Assembly (NCBI GenBank): GCA_021296325.1
Contig: JAGWAR010000006.1
Coordinates: forward strand, 36,577 to 100,576
Length of the DNA stretch: 64,000 nt
From: Alphaproteobacteria bacterium
Lineage (GTDB): Bacteria; Pseudomonadota; Alphaproteobacteria; GCA-2746255
Direction of reading: 5' to 3'
The first letter of the stretch is position 1. The number at the start of each line of letters is the position of its first letter. The notes under the pieces were generated by a model. The model was not told the DNA's origin, ran no database searches, and saw nothing but the letters and a program-made list of their open reading frames with translations. This document shows positions 10,952-19,216 of the stretch, piece after piece. Position numbers and translations under genes: made by a program.

Positions 10952-12094
10952 TTAAGGTAGTTGAATTTCGACCCGGCGGTTCCGGGGCTCGCGCACATTG
11001 TCCGGCGTCGCGACAAGCGGGTCGTCCTCACCCCTGCCAAGTGTCACGATCTGATTGGCCGCCACCCCCTGACCAACCAGAAAATTTTTCACTGCTGCGG
11101 CCCGGCGTTCGGAAAGCCCCTGGTTGTATCCGCGCGAGCCGGAACGGTCCGCATGACCGGTCAGCTGAATGACGGTGGCGACGCCCTGTTTCGCGACGGC
11201 CGCCGCCTCGGCCAGGATCTGAGCCGCATCCGGCCGTACGGCCGTCTGGTCCCAATCGAAGAAGACGAGGAAGGTCTGTGTCGTGCGGGGCGCCGGGGCC
11301 GGGCTGCCCTCGGCGACGCGGCGTTCGGCCGGCCGGGTAACGGCTGGAACCGGCGCCGGGGCCGAAGGCTGGGACTTCATGCCGGGTTCGGGACCGAAAT
11401 GCCAGGTGAGGCCGAACAGGATCGAATGGTCCTCGACGCCGCTTTCGACGCTTTCATTGGCGGCCGTCACGAATTCCGGCCCGACCGTCGTCAGATACCG
11501 GTAGTCCACATTGGCCGTAAGCCGGGGTGTGAGCGTGTGGCTTACGCCGAAAATCGCCTGATAGGCGAAAACGCTGTCGTCGCTATCGATCAGCAGCGTG
11601 CCGCCCTGCGTCACGCCGTTAAGCGAAACCTGTGCGGTGCCAAGGCCAAAACCCGCATACACACCCAAGAAGCGGTCCGGCGCAATTTCGGTTTTATAAA
11701 AATCGTAGATGAAGTTCGCCGTCACGGTGCGGATCGATCGGTCCCCGCTCACGACTCCGGTACCGCCGATCAGGGCTTCGACGTCATTCTCGCGGTAGAG
11801 AAACTCGCCTTCGATACGGAACCCGTTGAAGTCATAGCCCACCGCCGCGCCGGCCAGATAACCGGACTTGAATTCGCTGGTGCGGTTGAAGGTGCTGCCC
11901 AACAGGCCGGTGATGGACTCCGGATCCGCATAGTTCCCGCCGCCCTGGGCGCGCACGTACCACGCTTCCTCGGCGGCGGCGCCGACCGGCGCCGCAACCG
12001 CAAGGACGAACAGAAGCACTGCACTTCCCGCTCGAAGACTCGGGAACTTCCTGTCAACCACGGTAGGGTACTCCCATGAGGGTGAATGGCCCAA
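10952..12094 (-). CDS. outer-membrane beta-barrel protein with C-terminal OmpA domain
   Basis: Signal sequence, barrel region (AQGGGNYADPESITGLLG...YDFNGFRIEGEFLYRENDVEA), OmpA motif (LTGHADRSGSRGYNQGLSERRAAAVKNFL). Confidence 0.88.
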   Translation of the reverse strand: MGHSPSWEYPTVVDRKFPSLRAGSAVLLFVLAVAAPVGAAAEEAWYVRAQGGGNYADPESITGLLGSTFNRTSEFKSGYLAGAAVGYDFNGFRIEGEFLYRENDVEALIGGTGVVSGDRSIRTVTANFIYDFYKTEIAPDRFLGVYAGFGLGTAQVSLNGVTQGGTLLIDSDDSVFAYQAIFGVSHTLTPRLTANVDYRYLTTVGPEFVTAANESVESGVEDHSILFGLTWHFGPEPGMKSQPSAPAPVPAVTRPAERRVAEGSPAPAPRTTQTFLVFFDWDQTAVRPDAAQILAEAAAVAKQGVATVIQLTGHADRSGSRGYNQGLSERRAAAVKNFLVGQGVAANQIVTLGRGEDDPLVATPDNVREPRNRRVEIQLP

Positions 12095-12129
12095 GATAAG
12101 GGAAACCGGGGCAAAATGTCGAGGCCCAC

Positions 12130-12137
12130 GAGAACCG
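12130..12137 (+). repeat. target-site duplication, left copy
   Basis: GAGAACCG immediately outside the left IR; identical copy outside the right IR. Confidence 0.9.
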
Positions 12138-12157
12138 GGTAGTGTCTCAGTTTGAAA
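12138..12157 (+). repeat. left terminal inverted repeat of the element
   Basis: GGTAGTGTCTCAGTTTGAAA; reverse complement found at 15912-15931. Confidence 0.95.
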
Positions 12158-13034
12158 TCTGGCGTTTCCTATAAGCCTTCGGCCTGCCCGGCTTCGGGGC
12201 GCGGGCGTCTATCAGACCCACGATCCATTCCATGTCATGCAGGGTATAGGAAATACCGGCTTCCATCGCCGGGGATATTCCGCCCAGCGCCTTGTGCTGA
12301 CGGCAGAAATTATACCAGACAAAGTATAGCGCCAGCGCATGACAGTGGTTTTCGAATTTCTTGGAGAACGCATTGGTCAGCCTAGTAAATCGCCGCATGG
12401 ACATCCGCATCGTCAGGTTCTGCCGCTCGACGTAGGATGTAGAGACGTGCTTGGGATCGGGCTTTCCCCGAAGACGGTCCTTTTTAACGCCATTGCAAAC
12501 AGGCGGGCTATATCGCTTTTCGCTTTCTGGGGCTGTGCCGTACATCTTTACAAGCTGGGCATAATCAATACCCCTATCAGCAAACGCCCCGATCACAGCA
12601 TCCAGATAGGCATAATGCCCGTCGGTGGTTAGCTGGACGCGATTTGTTAGGCGACCCGCTACATCATCCATGAAGGCGTTTGCTAACTCGGAGTCCCGGC
12701 CACCGACCAGCCAAGAGACAATCAGCTTGCTATCGGCATCCAAAGCCGTCCACGTCCATACATCGCCCGCACCCTCTGGCGCGGCCTTCGCCGTGGGTAC
12801 GTTCTTCGCCTTGGCGTAGGCAAAGCTCCAGATTTCATCGCACTGGACGCGCTTGGATTTAAGCCCGCGCACATGTTCGTCATGATAGGCCGCGCAAGCG
12901 TTCCCGGCATCCACCAACAATTTGGATACTGTATTGATGGAAACGCCCACCACGCGGCTGATGGACCGCATGGAAGACCCCTCGCAGAGCATGGAAAGGA
13001 TTTGGATGCGCTTCTCTAGGGGCAATTTGTTCAT
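12147..13034 (-). CDS. IS1-family-like DDE transposase (single ORF)
   Basis: N-terminal HTH (SMRSISRVVGVSINTVSKLL), D-D-E candidates CDEIW / TTDGH / VERQN; lies inside the IR-bounded element. Confidence 0.9.
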   Translation of the reverse strand: MNKLPLEKRIQILSMLCEGSSMRSISRVVGVSINTVSKLLVDAGNACAAYHDEHVRGLKSKRVQCDEIWSFAYAKAKNVPTAKAAPEGAGDVWTWTALDADSKLIVSWLVGGRDSELANAFMDDVAGRLTNRVQLTTDGHYAYLDAVIGAFADRGIDYAQLVKMYGTAPESEKRYSPPVCNGVKKDRLRGKPDPKHVSTSYVERQNLTMRMSMRRFTRLTNAFSKKFENHCHALALYFVWYNFCRQHKALGGISPAMEAGISYTLHDMEWIVGLIDARAPKPGRPKAYRKRQISN

Positions 13035-13040
13035 GCCCCT

Positions 13041-13069
13041 ATTATCTGAACTTATATACTTAGCGTCAA
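13041..13069 (-). promoter_or_regulatory. predicted sigma70-type promoter of the transposase gene
   Basis: Minus strand TTGACG-N17-GATAAT, with the ATG only 6 nt after the -10. Confidence 0.6.
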
Positions 13070-13079
13070 GTATTTTTGT

Positions 13080-14252
13080 TCACTTAAGGGTTGGTTCAAT
13101 AATCGGGGGCTCTCCCATCGTAAGCGAACCCTTTTTAAGGTTGCACATGGCCTCAATGAAGCGTGGATTGATCTGGACAGCAGCTTTTAATCCGTCAGCA
13201 GTCATTTTGCCGCTCTCCGCTGCCAAATCGAATGCCCGAGTCAAAAGGCGTGGGCTCTCTAGGGGGATGAGTGACGGGTCATCTAGCGGCTCTTGTGTGC
13301 GCCACTTCCTGAAAGAAACCTGCTTACGCATATTCAAAATTTGGTTCTCATCGAAAATCCCAAGATCAGAACAACGGTAAATCATAGCTTGAATTGAAAC
13401 ACGCCATCGGCGTTTCAATTCCACAAATGCATCTAACCGTGGTGTAAATACTTCGTTGGGAAACGAGTGTTTTGGAAGTAGGAAAGCCCCAGCAAAACGA
13501 TCCGCTTGTCTCTCTATTTCCTTTAAAAATGTCCTATCCTCAATTTCAGATGAATCAATATGTCGGTGCATCACCAAATGCCCAAGCTCGTGAGCAAGAT
13601 CGAATCTAGTCCGCACCCCGGCCTTTTTCTCGGATGCCATAAAAATGAACGGACGTGGGCCATTCCAGAATGAAAACGCCTCTACATTTTCGCCAGCCAT
13701 TTCATAGCGACAAGCAATGACACCATTCGATTCCAGCAGGGCCAATACATTAGAAATTGGCCCCAAACCAAGCCCCCAGTCTGAGCGAACCCGCTCTGCT
13801 ATTTCGTCAATCCCATCTTCGCCAAAGTCAGCGTGGTCATATTGAGGAACCTTAACTGCCGGATAATTCACAAAGCGATCAAACGCCTTCGCCACTTGCA
13901 CAAACCAGCCAGCATAAGTGTCGCACGCCTCGCGCCGACGAGCGGTATCGGAGCCAAATTTGCGATAAAACCGTGTGGTCGATTGCCCGAATACAGGCTC
14001 ATCTTCCGACGTAAAGAACCCCGGCGGCTGCTCAAGTGCAGAGACGAGCGCCGTAAAGGTTTCTGGATCGGGAAGTCTGTCCCCGCGCTCGAATTGCGAA
14101 ATTGCTTGGCGCGTAACACCAATTCGGTCGCCCAATTCTTCCTGCGATAGGCGCAAAAACTTACGCGCATCCCTAACGCGCGCTGGAATCAAAAGCCGCC
14201 CACCACGATCAGGGCGGGCGGCTGGGAAATGGACGATGTTATTCGTTGTCAC
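13080..14252 (-). CDS. XRE-family HTH + ImmA/IrrE-type metallopeptidase-like protein
   Basis: N-terminal HTH (LRLSQEELGDRIGVTRQAISQFERGDRLP) and HExxH motif (FDLAHELGHLVMHRH). Confidence 0.9.
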   Translation of the reverse strand: MTTNNIVHFPAARPDRGGRLLIPARVRDARKFLRLSQEELGDRIGVTRQAISQFERGDRLPDPETFTALVSALEQPPGFFTSEDEPVFGQSTTRFYRKFGSDTARRREACDTYAGWFVQVAKAFDRFVNYPAVKVPQYDHADFGEDGIDEIAERVRSDWGLGLGPISNVLALLESNGVIACRYEMAGENVEAFSFWNGPRPFIFMASEKKAGVRTRFDLAHELGHLVMHRHIDSSEIEDRTFLKEIERQADRFAGAFLLPKHSFPNEVFTPRLDAFVELKRRWRVSIQAMIYRCSDLGIFDENQILNMRKQVSFRKWRTQEPLDDPSLIPLESPRLLTRAFDLAAESGKMTADGLKAAVQINPRFIEAMCNLKKGSLTMGEPPIIEPTLK

Positions 14253-14874
14253 GCCTTAGCCTGTCGATTTCTTCTTTAAGAGTCATCACCGCTTCAACGT
14301 CCGTTTCCTCCATCGGAACTTCCGACTGGGGAACCGAATGAGCCATCAACATCAAATTGGGCGACCTATGCTGAAACCCTTCAGAGTGGCGAGGGTGTGG
14401 AATCGCAAGGTGTGCGAAATCAAGCGTCTGATGGCCATGCAGCAGCAGAATGTGCGGCGCCCCATTCCATTCCCCTAAATCTTCCCGCATGAACTCCATG
14501 GAGATCTGGCTAGTTAGCCTTTTATTCCGGCGAAATTTTACGTCACGCGGCTGCTTGTCCGGATGGGCGACTTGGCTGATGGTTAACACAGAGTGGCTGA
14601 ACAAAACTTCCAAGTAGCGGCCCGTCGGGCGTTCGAATAAACGCCAGCACCGATCAACACCGAACTGGCCCGAATCGACCAGCTTCTCGAACGCCAAATC
14701 GACCGCCCACTGAATGATCCGCCCTCGATTGGCCTTTGCGCTCTCTACGGAAAGAATGGGCTCTTTGTCTATGACAAGGCTTGCTGCCGCATAGGCTTGC
14801 TTCAGGGTAGTTGGAACAACCGCCCGACGAACAAGCGGAATCTGGTCGAGAAGAAACGCTTCAGAGAGTTCCAA
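14239..14874 (-). CDS. hypothetical protein, partner of the XRE-ImmA gene
   Basis: Longest ORF reaches a TTG at 14913, but this abuts the predicted -10, so TTG at 14874 is more likely; 14-nt overlap with the XRE-ImmA gene. Confidence 0.75.
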   Translation of the reverse strand: MELSEAFLLDQIPLVRRAVVPTTLKQAYAAASLVIDKEPILSVESAKANRGRIIQWAVDLAFEKLVDSGQFGVDRCWRLFERPTGRYLEVLFSHSVLTISQVAHPDKQPRDVKFRRNKRLTSQISMEFMREDLGEWNGAPHILLLHGHQTLDFAHLAIPHPRHSEGFQHRSPNLMLMAHSVPQSEVPMEETDVEAVMTLKEEIDRLRRDNE

Positions 14875-14914
14875 GGAGGAGGCCCTTTCCGGGTTGCCGA
14901 AGTCAGTAGGCAAC

Positions 14915-14943
14915 TATTTACGAAATTACCAGGTTTTTGTCAA
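14915..14943 (-). promoter_or_regulatory. predicted sigma70-type promoter of the partner/XRE-ImmA operon
   Basis: Minus strand TTGACA-N17-TAAATA. Confidence 0.6.
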
Positions 14944-15179
14944 CTGCAAGATTTCCCCCATCGCTTGGCAGCCGCCTTCTTAGCGATCTCCGCCCGCTTC
15001 TTCTTGCTCAGGCTCTTGGCCCGCGCTTGGCCGCCCTTTTTCCCTAGGGCAACGGCGGCCTTGTTTTTGCCGTTCTCATCTACGCTATCTTCAATCTCGC
15101 CCGTAGCGATCTTGGCAACCTTGACGGCGGCTCCAATCACATCGGCAGGGCGTTTCTCGCCTTTGGGGCCCTTAGGCAT
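14940..15179 (-). CDS. small Lys/Ala-rich protein (79 aa)
   Basis: MPKGPKGEKRPADVIGAAVKVAKIATGE...KKGGQARAKSLSKKKRAEIAKKAAAKRW; resembles a recurrent family of small basic proteins. Confidence 0.7.
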   Translation of the reverse strand: MPKGPKGEKRPADVIGAAVKVAKIATGEIEDSVDENGKNKAAVALGKKGGQARAKSLSKKKRAEIAKKAAAKRWGKSCS

Positions 15180-15385
15180 CAGGCGTCCACCTCAGAAATG
15201 ATGGTGTAGCCTGCGGAAAGCGTGCCCGTGCCGGTCGCAGAAGGGCGGGACGGCTGCCAAGTGAAGCCCACAATGCGAACGTGGCCCTTACGCGTTGCGA
15301 TGTTCTGCAAAACCTCGTTTAGATTGGAAATATCATCCCGTGCGGTATCTGCTTGGTACTTTTTAGCTTCAGCTCTTTCAGCCAT
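15179..15385 (-). CDS. hypothetical protein (68 aa)
   Basis: Stop overlaps the start of the next gene (TGATG); predicted promoter upstream. Confidence 0.6.
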   Translation of the reverse strand: MAERAEAKKYQADTARDDISNLNEVLQNIATRKGHVRIVGFTWQPSRPSATGTGTLSAGYTIISEVDA

Positions 15386-15412
15386 AGTCGCTTCCTCATG
15401 TGCTTTCCGCTA

Positions 15413-15441
15413 AGCATATAGGGATTTAAGGCGTGCTGCAA
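15413..15441 (-). promoter_or_regulatory. predicted promoter for the 15385/15179 small-gene pair
   Basis: Minus strand TTGCAG-N17-TATGCT. Confidence 0.45.
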
Positions 15442-15492
15442 ACAGCAGCCTTTGGTATCTTTCTCACGTTCACAATTGATGGGGGATTAGCT

Positions 15493-15660
15493 ATGGCTAG
15501 AGTATCTCCTTTCCATAGTAAGAAGAATCCTGGCGTCTACCACGTTTGCTCAAATTGTACTGAGGGCAATAATATCGAACGTGAAAATAGAGCCTCCGGG
15601 ACTGGGGGTGGGTCGCTTTGCCAGCGATGCAGCGAGCTACAGCGTTCGGGTAATTGTTAA
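15493..15660 (+). CDS. small zinc-ribbon-like protein (55 aa)
   Basis: MARVSPFHSKKNPGVYHVCSNCTEGNNIERENRASGTGGGSLCQRCSEL; two CxxC pairs; ATG at 15493 chosen over ORF start 15433. Confidence 0.65.
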   Translation: MARVSPFHSKKNPGVYHVCSNCTEGNNIERENRASGTGGGSLCQRCSELQRSGNC

Positions 15661-15927
15661 CTCATTAATATGGTTTACGCGGGGGGCGGCCTCCAAGCGC
15701 TTGCAGTGATCCCAAATCAATTCGCCAAGAGTTGGGAGGCTGACCCCCCACTTTCGAGAAAGCCACTCAAATGTCATTCCGTTAGAGTGGATTTCCCAAC
15801 ACAGGATTTCGCCAAAGCTTTTTCCACATCCAGTCGGGCATGCCTCATATTGCTCGACAATTAATCGCCGTAGCCTTGTTAGGTGGGATTCCTCCATGTC
15901 AACCGCCCGATTTTCAAACTGAGACAC
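15637..15927 (-). CDS. hypothetical protein with HTH-like segment
   Basis: GMTFEWLSRKWGVSLPTLGELIWDHCKRL; GTG start lies in the right IR, alternative ATG at 15897. Confidence 0.55.
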   Translation of the reverse strand: MSQFENRAVDMEESHLTRLRRLIVEQYEACPTGCGKSFGEILCWEIHSNGMTFEWLSRKWGVSLPTLGELIWDHCKRLEAAPRVNHINELTITRTL

Positions 15928-15931
15928 TACC
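15912..15931 (-). repeat. right terminal inverted repeat of the element
   Basis: TTTCAAACTGAGACACTACC, exact reverse complement of the left IR. Confidence 0.95.
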
Positions 15932-15939
15932 GAGAACCG
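15932..15939 (+). repeat. target-site duplication, right copy
   Basis: GAGAACCG immediately outside the right IR. Confidence 0.9.
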
Positions 15940-16024
15940 GCCCCGGCCCCGCCTTATTCGGCCAGCTTCTTCTTCAGGATCTCGTTGACGAGTTTCGGGT
16001 TCGCCTTGCCCTGGGTCGCCTTCA

Positions 16025-17377
16025 TCACCTGTTGCCGCCCTTGTAATCGGCCACTTTTTCGGCCTCGCCGGCCAACACCTGGGCGATCGCCGCCTCGATG
16101 GCGCCGGTATCCGTCACCTGGCGCAGGCCCTTTTCCTCGACGATGGCGGCGGCCGGCTTACCGGTCTCCACCATCTCGGCGAAGACATCTTTGGCGATCC
16201 GCCCCGAAATCGTGTCGTCCGCGATGAGGTCGACCAACCCGCCCAAATCCTCCGCCGAGACGGGCGAGGCCGTGACCGGAACGCCTTTCTTGTTGAGCGC
16301 GCCGAAAAGCTCGCCGATGACCCAGTTGGCGGCCAGTTTCGGGTCGCGGCCCTTCGCCACCTTCTCGTAATAGGCCGCATTCTCCTGCTCGGCGACCAGC
16401 ACGCCCGCATCGTACGGCTGAAGACTGTATTCGGTGATGAAGCGTTCCTTCTTGTCGTCGGGCAGCTCCGGCAAGGCGGCGCGCAGTTCCTCGACGCAAT
16501 CCTCGCTCAGGCGAAGCGGCAGCAAATCCGGGTCCGGGAAATAGCGGTAGTCATGCGCCTCTTCCTTTGACCGCATCGGGCGCGTCTCGCCCTTCGCCGA
16601 ATCGAACAACCGCGTTTCCTGACGAATCGTGCCGCCGTCTTCCAGAAGGTCGACCTGACGGCGCGCCTCGTATTCGACGGCCTGCATGGCGAAGCGAACC
16701 GAATTCACGTTCTTGATTTCGCAGCGCGTGCCGTAAGGCTCGCCCGGCCGGCGCACGGAGACGTTCACGTCACAGCGCATCGAACCTTCTTCCATGTTGC
16801 CGTCGCAGGTGCCGAGATAGCGCAGGATCGAGCGCAGCTTCCGAAGGTAAGCGCCAACCTCCTCCGATCCGCGCAAATCCGGCTCGGAAACGATTTCCAT
16901 CAGCGCCACGCCGGCCCGGTTGAGGTCGACATAGGTCTGGTTCGGATGCTGGTCGTGGAGGCTCTTGCCGGCGTCCTGCTCCAGGTGCAACCGCGTGATG
17001 CCGACCGTGCGCGTCTTGCCGTCCGGCAGGTCGAGCAGCACCTCGCCCTTGCCCACGATCGGATGCGTCCATTGGGAAATCTGGTAGCCGGCCGGCAGGT
17101 CCGGGTAGAAATAGTTCTTGCGGTCGAAGATCGAGACCCGGTTGATCTCGGCCTTCAGCCCCAGCCCCGTGCGCACCGCCTGGCGGACGCATTCCCCGTT
17201 GATGACGGGCAGCATGCCCGGCATCGCCGCATCGACCAGCGAGACCTGGGTGTTTGGCTCGGCCCCGAAATCGGTCGGCGCGCCGGAGAAAAGCTTCGCC
17301 TTCGAGACGATTTGGGCGTGCACCTCGCAACCGATAACGATCTCCCATTCGCCGGTGGCCCCCTGAATGCCCATCAC
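16025..17377 (-). CDS. gatB: Asp-tRNA(Asn)/Glu-tRNA(Gln) amidotransferase subunit B, C-terminus apparently frameshifted
   Basis: GatB sequence ([13 protein letters not shown]...); ORF stops at 16025 but the expected tail [25 protein letters not shown] is in another frame down to 15954. Confidence 0.93.
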   Translation of the reverse strand: MMGIQGATGEWEIVIGCEVHAQIVSKAKLFSGAPTDFGAEPNTQVSLVDAAMPGMLPVINGECVRQAVRTGLGLKAEINRVSIFDRKNYFYPDLPAGYQISQWTHPIVGKGEVLLDLPDGKTRTVGITRLHLEQDAGKSLHDQHPNQTYVDLNRAGVALMEIVSEPDLRGSEEVGAYLRKLRSILRYLGTCDGNMEEGSMRCDVNVSVRRPGEPYGTRCEIKNVNSVRFAMQAVEYEARRQVDLLEDGGTIRQETRLFDSAKGETRPMRSKEEAHDYRYFPDPDLLPLRLSEDCVEELRAALPELPDDKKERFITEYSLQPYDAGVLVAEQENAAYYEKVAKGRDPKLAANWVIGELFGALNKKGVPVTASPVSAEDLGGLVDLIADDTISGRIAKDVFAEMVETGKPAAAIVEEKGLRQVTDTGAIEAAIAQVLAGEAEKVADYKGGNR

Positions 17378-18837
17378 GCGCCCCTCTGGATGCCGGGCGC
17401 GGCCGCCTCCAGGGCGGCGGCGGCGCGCAGCAGGGTGGCCTCGTCGAAGGCGCGGCCGATCAACTGCAGGCCCAGGGGCAACCCGTCGGCCGACAGGCCG
17501 GCCGGCACTGACACGCCCGGCAGACCCGCCAGGCTCGCCGGCACCGTGAAGACGTCGTTCAGGTACATGGCGACGGGGTCATCTTCCTTTTCGCCGATCG
17601 GGAAGGCCGGCGTCGGCGTCGTCGGCGTGAGCAGCACGTCCACCTTGCCGAAGGCCTCTTCGAAATCGCGGGCGATCAGGGTCCGCACCTTCTGCGCCTT
17701 CAGGTAGTAGGCGTCGTAATAGCCGGCCGACAGCACATAGGCGCCGATCAGGATGCGGCGCCGGACTTCCCGGCCAAAGCCTTCGGCCCGTGTCTTCTTA
17801 TACATGTCGTTGAGGTCCTCGCCTGCGACCCGAAGGCCGTAGCGGACCCCGTCATAGCGCGCCAGGTTCGACGACGCCTCCGCTGGCGCGATGATGTAAT
17901 AGGCGGGCAGTGCATATCTCGTGTGGGGCAGCGAAACGTCGACGATTTCCGCTCCTGCGTCTTTCAGCCAGACCTTGCCCTGCTCCCACAGGGCGGTGAC
18001 TTCCTCCGCCATGCCATCGGCCTGGTATTCCTTCGGAATGCCGATTTTGAGCCCGCGGACGCCTTGCCCGAGGGCAGCCTCGAAGTCCGGGACCGGCACG
18101 TCGGCCGAGGTCGAATCCTTCGGGTCGAACCCCGCCATGGCGCCTAGCAGGATGGCGGCGTCGCGCACGCTACGGGCAAAGGGCCCAGCCTGGTCGAGCG
18201 AGGAAGCAAAGGCGACGATGCCCCAGCGCGAACAGCGTCCATAGGTGGGCTTCAGCCCGACGACGCCGCAGAAGGCGGCGGGTTGGCGGATCGAACCGCC
18301 AGTGTCCGTCCCCGTCGCTCCCAGGCACAACCCCGCCGCCACGGCGGCGGCCGAGCCGCCGGAGGAACCGCCGGCCACCAGCGGCCGGTTGTCGCCCTCC
18401 CGCCGCCAGGGGTTCTCGGTCGGTCCGAAATGGCTCGTCGTCGTCGACGAGCCCATGGCGAATTCGTCCAGGTTCGTCTTGCCCATGGGCACGGCGCCGG
18501 CATCCCATAATTTCGCGGTGACCGTCGATTCGTAGGGCGGCACGAAACGGTCCAGGATGCGGGAGGCGGCGGTGGTGCGAATGCCTTCCGTGCAAAACAA
18601 ATCCTTCACCGTGACCGGAATGCCTTCCAGCGCGCGGCCCTCGCCCTTGGCCAGACGCGCATCGGACGCCTTCGCGGCCGCAAGCGCCGCCTCCGGCGTC
18701 TCCGTGATGATGGCGTTGAGGCCACGGGCCGCCTCCACCGCCTGTACATGGGCGGCGACCAGTTCCTCGGCGCTGAATGCCTTCTTTCGAAGGCCGTCGC
18801 GCGCCTCGGCAAGGGAAAGATGGGTAAGCGCGGCCAT
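17374..18837 (-). CDS. gatA: Asp-tRNA(Asn)/Glu-tRNA(Gln) amidotransferase subunit A
   Basis: Amidase signature [16 protein letters not shown]; 487 aa. Confidence 0.96.
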   Translation of the reverse strand: MAALTHLSLAEARDGLRKKAFSAEELVAAHVQAVEAARGLNAIITETPEAALAAAKASDARLAKGEGRALEGIPVTVKDLFCTEGIRTTAASRILDRFVPPYESTVTAKLWDAGAVPMGKTNLDEFAMGSSTTTSHFGPTENPWRREGDNRPLVAGGSSGGSAAAVAAGLCLGATGTDTGGSIRQPAAFCGVVGLKPTYGRCSRWGIVAFASSLDQAGPFARSVRDAAILLGAMAGFDPKDSTSADVPVPDFEAALGQGVRGLKIGIPKEYQADGMAEEVTALWEQGKVWLKDAGAEIVDVSLPHTRYALPAYYIIAPAEASSNLARYDGVRYGLRVAGEDLNDMYKKTRAEGFGREVRRRILIGAYVLSAGYYDAYYLKAQKVRTLIARDFEEAFGKVDVLLTPTTPTPAFPIGEKEDDPVAMYLNDVFTVPASLAGLPGVSVPAGLSADGLPLGLQLIGRAFDEATLLRAAAALEAAAPGIQRGA

Positions 18838-18843
18838 GAGCCC

Positions 18844-19131
18844 CTACTCGACGACCTTCGGAACCGTGAAGAAACCCGCCGTAGCTTCCGGCGCGTTGGC
18901 CAGGATCTTGTCGCGCTGGTCGCCTTCCGTCACCTCGTCCGCCCGGCGGCGCAATTCCATCGCGGCGACGGAGGCCATCGCTTCGACGTTTTCGGTGTCG
19001 ACTTCCTCCAGCTGCTCGACAAAATCGAGAATTTTGGAAAGCTCTCCGGCCAAATCCTCGAGTTCTTCCTCGCCCACCCGAATACGGGCAAGCGATGCGA
19101 TGCCTGCCACGGTGGCCTTGTCCAGAGACAT
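18844..19131 (-). CDS. gatC: Asp-tRNA(Asn)/Glu-tRNA(Gln) amidotransferase subunit C
   Basis: MSLDKATVAGIASLARIRVGEEEL...; start refined from ORF 19332. Confidence 0.93.
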   Translation of the reverse strand: MSLDKATVAGIASLARIRVGEEELEDLAGELSKILDFVEQLEEVDTENVEAMASVAAMELRRRADEVTEGDQRDKILANAPEATAGFFTVPKVVE

Positions 19132-19216
19132 GAGGTAAGTCTCTCCAGGTAAATGATCGGAATGCCTTGAAAACCGGGGCGTCCGGTGGAATATGGAGCG
19201 GAAGGTATCACCCGCT

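Larger units (their letters stand above)
12138..15931. mobile_element. IS1-family-like element with passenger genes (transporter-IS type), ~3794 bp
   Basis: Perfect 20-bp terminal inverted repeats GGTAGTGTCTCAGTTTGAAA (12138-12157 and 15912-15931), perfect 8-bp target duplication GAGAACCG, DDE transposase and about six further ORFs inside. Confidence 0.92.

Noticed and set aside
10961-12079. 372-aa + strand ORF opposite the OmpA-like gene
   Set aside because: Shadow ORF of a GC-rich gene; Arg/Gly/His-rich translation without domains, while the opposite strand encodes a clear OmpA protein.
13391-13421. CRISPR-repeat-like GTTTCAATTCC string
   Set aside because: Single occurrence with no spaced repeats; not a CRISPR array.
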